A DNA stretch of 20,537 nt from Lysobacteraceae bacterium (GTDB taxonomy: Bacteria > Pseudomonadota > Gammaproteobacteria > Xanthomonadales > Xanthomonadaceae). Position numbers and translations under genes: made by a program. Each line of letters begins with the position of its first letter. Position 1 is the stretch's first letter. Shown here one piece after another: positions 15,063-20,537 of the stretch. The notes beneath the pieces are model-generated. The model was not told the origin of the DNA and made no database searches. It worked only from the letters and a program-made list of their open reading frames with translations. The stretch spans positions 1-20,537 of the forward strand of contig DNXT01000258.1 of the NCBI GenBank assembly GCA_003505795.1, read 5' to 3'.

Positions 15063-15950
15063 CTACCCAACCACGCGCGCAATAGTCGTCACTACCTCTG
15101 GGTCGCTCAGATACTCTGCGATCCCATGGTGGTTTTCGCTCCCGTTCCTAACGTTATTGTAGTTGCGCACCTTGGGGTCGCCGCCGAAGTTGGAAGCACC
15201 AATCTCGTAGAGCGCAACGACGTCGTGCGCGTCACGCGCGTTGAACCATTCATGTACACCTGCCGGCGCGCGCCTCGGCTTGGCGTCAGAAGGCAGCCTG
15301 TCGTAGATTTCGGGGATGCCGAGCGGTGAACCGAGCGTCACCAGAAGCGCTACGTTGGCGCGCTCTTTTCGATTCATCAGCACGTTGTATGCAACAACCG
15401 AGCCGAGCGAATGGGCCACCACGATGCACGGATCATGGGTTGGGATGGTCTCATCCACAAGATCGTTGATCTCCATGCGGGCGCCCTTCTGCGTGAGATA
15501 GCACCAGACATCGCGAGTGAACAGTTCGATGGATCCGGAGGCCACTCCAGGCAGTTTATTCAACAGCCGCAGCGCCGCCAGCACGGCAGGCCAATTGAGT
15601 ACACCCTTTTCCTGCGAGACGCCGGCTTCTTCGGCAATCTCCGTATCAGTGATGCCTCGTTGTCTTGCCATATTCATGACGAGCTTGGCAATGAATTCCT
15701 GCTCGACCGCGCTGGAGGGTCCAGCCTGCGCTGCACCCTTGTCAACCAGCGTCCTGAAGGATTCCCGCGATTCGCGTTGGGTCTGTGCGAACAAGGCGTC
15801 GCCGTAATAGGGAAACGCCACGTCGCCAAGGAGCTGCGGATCATGACCAGCCTTGCGAAAAGCTTCCTTGAGGGCGTCGCACCACTCATTCTTCAGCTTC
15901 TCGGACAGCTTCCCTTCCTGCCTCCGACCGTGGATGAAAACAATCTTCAT
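15063..15950 (-). CDS. Alpha/beta hydrolase coupled to caspase
   Basis: A 295-residue hydrolase, second gene of the caspase operon. It opens with a beta strand and oxyanion-type loop (MKIVFIHGRRQEGK). The nucleophile elbow is VVAHSLGSVVAYNVL, with Ser181 as catalytic serine. Likely partners are Asp243 (DAHDVVALYE) and His274/275 (NHHGIAEYLSDP). The order suits a lipase or esterase. A stretch within the lid-like insert, RQRGITDTEIAEEAGVSQ (97-114), looks like a helix-turn-helix, perhaps by chance. Its ATG overlaps the caspase stop as ATGA and has a GAGAGGAGAT ribosome-binding site, which fixes the start and shows translational coupling. No signal peptide, so it acts in the cytoplasm, possibly on membrane lipids. 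A role as an effector switched on by the caspase is inference. Confidence 0.85.
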   Translation of the reverse strand: MKIVFIHGRRQEGKLSEKLKNEWCDALKEAFRKAGHDPQLLGDVAFPYYGDALFAQTQRESRESFRTLVDKGAAQAGPSSAVEQEFIAKLVMNMARQRGITDTEIAEEAGVSQEKGVLNWPAVLAALRLLNKLPGVASGSIELFTRDVWCYLTQKGARMEINDLVDETIPTHDPCIVVAHSLGSVVAYNVLMNRKERANVALLVTLGSPLGIPEIYDRLPSDAKPRRAPAGVHEWFNARDAHDVVALYEIGASNFGGDPKVRNYNNVRNGSENHHGIAEYLSDPEVVTTIARVVG

Positions 15951-17824
15951 TGGAGATCTCCTCTCTCGAACATTTCGATAAGTGTCCTTCCGTAGTCGCG
16001 GCGGAAGGTGGTCCATTCGCAGTTGAGGCGCTGGTGACCAGCCTCAACTACTGTCGGATGCACGCCCAATTGTTCTGCCAACGGTCCGAGGTACGACCAG
16101 CCTAGACCGAACATCGGCAGGGCCGGGGCAGACGCGCGCGGTGGAACATTAGCCCCGGCATAAATCCTCATTAGATTGAAGTCAAAGATCAACGGTGATA
16201 GCTCATGAGCATATTCCTCGGGCTGCGCCTGCCGTTCTATATCCATTAATATCTCCGACAGCTTGACCTCGTCGCTCCTTAGTGCGAGGGCGTAGCATGC
16301 GTAGAGCGCCAGGGTCGGATCGATCGTTGGTCCGTCGGACAGAGCCCTACGCAGCTCGCGCCCGACGACCTTTTGCAAGTGGTGGAGACGACCCGACATA
16401 GCAAGCTCTGCTGCCACACCACGTCTGACCTTTAGGGCGCTCTCCGACGCGGAATCTGGACCCGCATCTTCAATGGCAGCGGCTATGTCGTCGACGCTGA
16501 TCGCGCGGGATGCAGAAGCCAGTGTTATTGACCGCAGCAACCCCCCCGGTGCTGAAATGACGCCGCGGTACCCATCTATAACCGGCAGGAAGAAGAATGT
16601 CCCTTCCTTGAGAAGCACCACCACCGATCTAGGCGCCGACATACCGCTGACGGGAGCAATCCGAGCGAGCCGGATCAGCGTCCCGTTCTCTTGGCGCTTC
16701 AGTCCGAAATCCAGCTGATTTTTGTCATACAACACATCCTCTATTTCCACCAATTTGATGAGGTAGGTGCAGTTGACGCCGACGGAGAAAGGAAGCTGTG
16801 CCTCGATCTGATCCCTGAAGGGGCCGTCGCCCTTCCTAGCCATGCTCAGCAACCACGGATCTATCGTGGGCATACTGGCCTTGAAGGCCTGTTTCCGCAT
16901 AAGGCTTGCCGCGGCCTTCGGGGTGATCGCCATAGGACTGCTTATACCGCGGGAAATTTCATAAGCGACAACATCGTCTGGCTGTTCCGGCACGGCTGGT
17001 AGGGTGATCTTCTTTCGCGGAACAGGATTTGTGATGTTCTTTACTGCAGTGTCCGCAGCCATGCCAACAAACATGGGACGACGAGACGTCAGTATGAAAT
17101 CCGGTGTCTGCTCCGAGCAGGCCTTGCGTGCTCGCTTGGGAACCTCCTTCAGCAGGTAGTCTTCGAGGGTCCACGCAGGTATTACAGGTGAGGAGAATTC
17201 TGGCCAGGTCTCGCACACGCCCTCAGGCGGCTGAAGCAAGGTCTCCAAGAGGACTTGCGTGAATACTCCCTCGCCAGAGGACTCCTTTGCCGTCTGTGAC
17301 GCCTCGGTGGCATAAAAGATATCGACTTTTCCCTTTTGCCCTCCTGCCACCGGCCCACGCGTCAGCACGCTCCTACCGTTCACCCTTCCCAGCTCAGTGT
17401 ACGGGTCGATAGCGTTCCTGCAGGCGTCACAGATAATCAGTACATGTGGAATGCCGAGGTAGCGCCCATCCTCCCGGGTTGCGGTAATCTGGATCGCTTC
17501 ATCCGGCCGAGATCCTGCCTCCGAAAGCACAAGTTGCTCGTCGCCGCCGCTCTTGGCGATTCCGTGCCCGGAAAAGAAGAGCACGAGGATGTCCGGCTGC
17601 AGCTTGACCTGCTCGGTAATTGCATCCTGAACGTCACGGACCGTAACCATGCCACCGTTGCGGTCGGTCAGCGTTTTGCCGTTGACCGTCATGCCATAGC
17701 TGGCCTGACCATCAAGCCAGTCCGCAACCGCGTGCGCTCCGGCAGCAGCACCTTTCAGATCGGGTAGAAGCCCACCCGTCCGATCGACACCTACCGCCAC
17801 GTAACCCACGTTCCGCAGTTGCAT
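15947..17824 (-). CDS. Caspase-family (peptidase C14) protease
   Basis: A 625-residue protein. Residues 1 to about 240 are a caspase/metacaspase-type domain: it opens with YVAVGVDRTGGLLPDLKGAA, then PDILVLFFSGHG with catalytic His87, then LIICDACRNA with catalytic Cys135. Both residues of the dyad are present. Residues ~240-625 have no family I recognise and may be a sensing or partner-binding part. The ATG has an excellent ribosome-binding site (AAGGAGG, 5 nt away). The stop overlaps the hydrolase start, so the two proteins are coupled. Bacterial caspase-like proteases are known in programmed-death defence modules (CBASS, gasdermin and Avs types); here the neighbour is a hydrolase, which is less usual. 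No signal peptide or membrane segment is seen. Codon use differs from the chromosome on the left. Confidence 0.88.
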   Translation of the reverse strand: MQLRNVGYVAVGVDRTGGLLPDLKGAAAGAHAVADWLDGQASYGMTVNGKTLTDRNGGMVTVRDVQDAITEQVKLQPDILVLFFSGHGIAKSGGDEQLVLSEAGSRPDEAIQITATREDGRYLGIPHVLIICDACRNAIDPYTELGRVNGRSVLTRGPVAGGQKGKVDIFYATEASQTAKESSGEGVFTQVLLETLLQPPEGVCETWPEFSSPVIPAWTLEDYLLKEVPKRARKACSEQTPDFILTSRRPMFVGMAADTAVKNITNPVPRKKITLPAVPEQPDDVVAYEISRGISSPMAITPKAAASLMRKQAFKASMPTIDPWLLSMARKGDGPFRDQIEAQLPFSVGVNCTYLIKLVEIEDVLYDKNQLDFGLKRQENGTLIRLARIAPVSGMSAPRSVVVLLKEGTFFFLPVIDGYRGVISAPGGLLRSITLASASRAISVDDIAAAIEDAGPDSASESALKVRRGVAAELAMSGRLHHLQKVVGRELRRALSDGPTIDPTLALYACYALALRSDEVKLSEILMDIERQAQPEEYAHELSPLIFDFNLMRIYAGANVPPRASAPALPMFGLGWSYLGPLAEQLGVHPTVVEAGHQRLNCEWTTFRRDYGRTLIEMFERGDLQ

Positions 17825-18346
17825 GACTGCCTCCTTGTTGACGATAGCCGTCCACCGTCGCGAAAGCCGTTCCCTCGGACGCAGGGCCCACGACCGACCT
17901 GCCTACGACGTCGGCTTCTTGTATGTAGCGGATTGTTAGAGATAATCCCTGAACGGGCATGTCAGGAAATTCCCGACAGGTGCGGACCGGGCAGTGGACG
18001 CGCCCCTCTCGCAGGTAGATCAAGTGCCCGGTCGTTGATCTCGTATTCCCCTGCCCCGTCTGAGAGAAGGAGCGGGGGCCCCAGGCTGACTTACAGCCAG
18101 AATTAGCCTGACATCGTTACTCGATCGGGCGAACGAGATCGAGTTTCCTTACCAATATGGATTGACTTGACTAACTTCGATAAATAGGGTTTGGCTGACT
18201 TGCTACTAGAAGTTAACCTGCCCCCGTTAGCTCGAGCTTCTAGGATTTTTAAATAGGAAGCCACTCATACTTCACTTTAACATCATATTAGACTGATCGC
18301 TTTGCACCACCGCTACTAGCGGATAGGGCGCTTTTGAAAAGCGCAT
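17825..18346. other. Intergenic region upstream of the caspase operon
   Basis: About 520 bp without a supported gene. The part nearest the caspase should hold its promoter and the ribosome-binding site at 17830-17836. A stretch from about 18100 to 18300 is clearly AT-rich for this genome. Inverted repeats CCGCT-ACT-AGCGG (18310-18322) and GCGCTTTT-G-AAAAGCGC (18328-18344) lie just after the TOPRIM gene stop and may end that transcript. Confidence 0.55.
18328..18344 (-). terminator. Inverted repeat after the TOPRIM-like gene
   Basis: GCGCTTTTGAAAAGCGC is a perfect inverted repeat around one base, beginning 3 bp after the stop of the TOPRIM-like gene. No T-run follows, so it is only a candidate terminator. 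It may act together with the hairpin at 18310-18322. Confidence 0.35.
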
Positions 18347-18973
18347 CTATGCCCAGTTCGCAGCCTTAAGTACCGCGATCAACTCAGCCTCGAATAAGCG
18401 AAACGCTTCATGCGCACGTAGAGGCGAATAATCACTTATTCCTGTCGCTATTAGACTTTTTCTACGCGCCATGTCCGCCCTAAACTGTTTAAGCTTTCGC
18501 CCTGACAACTCGGATGCAATCACGAGCTTTTCTTCCATTATGACCTTGGGATCAGCCCTTCTTTGGACTTCCGCATGCGCAGGGAGCGTCAGTTGAACCC
18601 GCCCCCTTGATCGATCTGCCGCACAGCGGATTGCATCCTCGGAGAACAAGAACCAAGCCTCTGTCATTCGGACAGGAACGACACAGACATACGGCACATT
18701 CAGGCCAGAATTGACTGCCGCATCGTTTATTTCTCGAACCCGATCACCTCGACTAAAAGTATCGGTATCGCGGTGAATAAAGTAGATGTCAGCGGGATAA
18801 AACTTCAGCACCTGCAAGAATCTAATCTCTAGAGTACGAGACGCGTCGTCCAGCGCCGATGGATTTGCCCACTCGCCCGAGAAGGGAACCGAGCAATGCT
18901 GTTCTAACAACCACTCGATGGGTGAGGACAACATCTTATCGTCGCTGCCCTCGGTTATGAGGACATACTGCAT
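18347..18973 (-). CDS. TOPRIM-like protein, partner of the ATPase
   Basis: A 208-residue protein that fits the TOPRIM fold: it begins MQYVLITEGSDDKML, with the motif's conserved Glu8, then IYFIHRDTDTFSRGDR gives the DXD pair (Asp69 and Asp71) that binds metal. A segment VPVRMTEAWFL follows, as in stand-alone TOPRIM proteins encoded beside ATPases. It should be a metal-dependent nuclease or nucleic-acid-processing subunit in the cytoplasm. The start is the ATG at 18973, sharing one base with the ATPase stop (TGATG); a GTG just before it is possible. The pair resembles AriA/AriB of PARIS, AbiL and split OLD systems, but I cannot say which family it belongs to. Confidence 0.75.
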   Translation of the reverse strand: MQYVLITEGSDDKMLSSPIEWLLEQHCSVPFSGEWANPSALDDASRTLEIRFLQVLKFYPADIYFIHRDTDTFSRGDRVREINDAAVNSGLNVPYVCVVPVRMTEAWFLFSEDAIRCAADRSRGRVQLTLPAHAEVQRRADPKVIMEEKLVIASELSGRKLKQFRADMARRKSLIATGISDYSPLRAHEAFRLFEAELIAVLKAANWA

Positions 18974-20430
18974 CACTGCTGGTCCTCAGGGCCATCTAGG
19001 GGCAATTGCAATTGCCTTCGATAGCGTGCCGCGACGGAGTGCTCGGAGATTGTTGTCGAGCTATTTAGTGGGAGCCCCTTCAAATAGGAAATCGCAACCC
19101 CGTCTGAGATTGCCTCCATGCTAGCTTTGGCACGCCACGTGTCAGGCAACCCCAAGAACTTCACACTCCGTACCCGTCGCCCAAAAACTGGCATAGATTC
19201 GGAAACCGCGAACACGACGTCATTCCTGTTCAGATACTTCACAACGGCTGGGGAATGCGTAGAGATAATGACTTGACGCAACGGGTTGTCGAATGAGATT
19301 TCACTATCTGCATCAGCAGATATTCTGTAAAGAAGATCCAGCATCGCGTCTACGCGTTGCGGATGGATTCCGTTTTCAGGCTCCTCCAAGCAAATCAACC
19401 CCCCTTCATCAGGATCCATTTCTATGACGGATAGAGCCACAAACCGCATGGTGCCATCCGAGAGCGAACCGGCTGGCAATTCTAGCTCATTCTTATCCTT
19501 CATCATGAAACGAAGTGCACGCCGGGACTCGTCTCTATCAACTCGGACAGAACGCACGTCTTCCACTAAGCTAACAAGAGAGTTGGCCAGCCGAATGTAT
19601 AGTTCCTCGGAAATTCTAGAATCTCTAGCAAGCCTATTAAGCACCGCTGGAACGTGCCTGCCAGAGGGATCAATTCGCGGGGGACTCTCAAAATCGTCGA
19701 CTGCCCTGAGAGCACTTGGCTCCAGCTGAAGCTGGCGCCATGACCTCATTTCGTTACGCACCACTACCGCAGTTCTGGTTTCATCCGCGTTCTGGGCAGA
19801 GGACAACACAGTCCTTGGCAACCCTGCCGCTGCAAATCCGGCGGCCCCACCACCACCTCGCTTCGACTTCTCTTGATCCTGCATACGGTCCGATTGGAGA
19901 CGAACGACACCACCCCTTCGACCATCTTGGTCTGTCTGGATAAAGGTAGTTCTTCTCGCAGATGCTTTCACTACGGAATTGATCCATCTCTTTGAATGGG
20001 CAAACCGCAACCGCTTGGCTGACTCTGCCTTGGCGATGTAATTGAGTTCTTCTTTCTCAAGACGAATCCTGTACGGCCCGTCCTGCGAAGATTCGAGAAC
20101 TAGCGCCAACTCGTAATAAACAAAGGTTGCACTGGCCTCCGCTCGCTGACCAAAGTCATCGGCACTATCAGGGGAAATAACCATCTCTGCCCGGAACTCT
20201 ATTCGGCCGGTATTCGGATCCGAGAAGAGTGAGCGCACATCCTCCCCGCCTCGAATAGATCTAGCAGCGTCGACAAAGGTCTTATCGGCCAGATTCGAAA
20301 GAAATGCGATCGCATCGAAGAGATTGGACTTTCCAGCCCCATTTGGACCTGCGATACAGGTGAATGGACCAAAGTGGACATCCACATCCACCAAATTCTT
20401 GAAGCCCCTAACGAACAACCGCGTAAGCAT
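18973..20430 (-). CDS. OLD/SMC-like AAA ATPase
   Basis: A 485-residue ABC-type ATPase. The N-terminus LFVRGFKNLVDVDVHFGPF leads into the Walker A motif GPNGAGKSN (28-36, Lys34). A long middle part follows. The C-terminal lobe carries a signature-like LSDGT (323-327), the Walker B segment LICLEEPENGIHP (345-357) and the switch histidine in VIISTHSP (His392). This is the AAA_15/AAA_21 layout of OLD-family and PARIS AriA-type proteins, where the ATPase senses an invader and controls a TOPRIM nuclease. A GGGG-rich loop (about residues 192-196) is present. The frame opens further upstream at a TTG (20511), but the ATG at 20430 begins the usual N-terminus. It is translationally coupled to the TOPRIM gene. 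Confidence 0.88.
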   Translation of the reverse strand: MLTRLFVRGFKNLVDVDVHFGPFTCIAGPNGAGKSNLFDAIAFLSNLADKTFVDAARSIRGGEDVRSLFSDPNTGRIEFRAEMVISPDSADDFGQRAEASATFVYYELALVLESSQDGPYRIRLEKEELNYIAKAESAKRLRFAHSKRWINSVVKASARRTTFIQTDQDGRRGGVVRLQSDRMQDQEKSKRGGGGAAGFAAAGLPRTVLSSAQNADETRTAVVVRNEMRSWRQLQLEPSALRAVDDFESPPRIDPSGRHVPAVLNRLARDSRISEELYIRLANSLVSLVEDVRSVRVDRDESRRALRFMMKDKNELELPAGSLSDGTMRFVALSVIEMDPDEGGLICLEEPENGIHPQRVDAMLDLLYRISADADSEISFDNPLRQVIISTHSPAVVKYLNRNDVVFAVSESMPVFGRRVRSVKFLGLPDTWRAKASMEAISDGVAISYLKGLPLNSSTTISEHSVAARYRRQLQLPLDGPEDQQ

Positions 20431-20517
20431 CTCAATCTCACAGTGTAGGAATTTGAGAACAAGATAACTCTGGACTGATTTACCAAACACTTCCAGTGCT
20501 TGGCGCAACAAAGAAGA

Positions 20518-20537
20518 AGGCCCCGGATCCGGGGCCT
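20518..20537 (-). terminator. Perfect palindrome at the window edge, minus-strand terminator
   Basis: AGGCCCCGGATCCGGGGCCT is a 20-bp perfect palindrome followed on the minus strand by TTCTTCTTTG. That fits an intrinsic terminator of a minus-strand gene beyond the window. The ATPase operon would then be its own transcription unit, with its promoter between this site and 20430. Confidence 0.6.

Noticed and set aside
17712..18023. A 103-residue minus-strand frame running into the caspase start
   Set aside because: It overlaps over 100 bp of the caspase gene in another frame and turns into an arginine/cysteine-rich sequence typical of a shadow frame.

Overview
The window is GC-rich DNA whose receptors, regulators and codon use fit a Gammaproteobacterium of the Xanthomonadaceae type (Lysobacter, Luteimonas or Pseudoxanthomonas-like). 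That assignment is inferred from gene style; no rRNA or other marker gene is present. I see no tRNA, CRISPR array, transposase or integrase.

The window has two halves. Positions 1 to about 11,430 look like ordinary chromosome, with nearly all third codon positions G or C. In order they hold: a TetR regulator divergent from a TonB-dependent receptor, with a palindromic operator between them; a secreted tyrosine-phosphatase-family protein in the receptor operon; a di-heme lipoprotein of the DUF1111 (DHOR) type; a short operon of a 38-residue cysteine-rich peptide and a secreted thioredoxin-like protein; a 74-residue membrane-anchored protein; and an aldo/keto reductase divergent from a LysR regulator.

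Positions from about 11,430 to the end are visibly less GC-rich and look like an accessory, defence-type island. They hold: an XRE repressor divergent from a zinc-ribbon methyltransferase; a two-gene module of an unknown soluble protein and a four-helix membrane protein; a caspase-family protease coupled to an alpha/beta hydrolase, followed by a possible 84-residue gene; and an OLD/SMC-like ATPase coupled to a TOPRIM-like protein. Three of the gene junctions in this window (caspase to hydrolase, ATPase to TOPRIM, peptide to thioredoxin-like protein) overlap start and stop codons as ATGA or TGATG, which points to partners made together.

The most interesting items are: (1) the very small cysteine-rich peptide gene, with a strong ribosome-binding site, coupled to a secreted thioredoxin-like protein with one cysteine; (2) the caspase plus hydrolase pair, which looks like a protease and effector cell-suicide module; (3) an 18-bp operator found both in front of the XRE/methyltransferase pair and directly in front of the unknown two-gene module (16 of 18 bases equal), which ties these genes into one regulon; and (4) the ATPase plus TOPRIM pair, laid out like OLD/PARIS-type defence systems.
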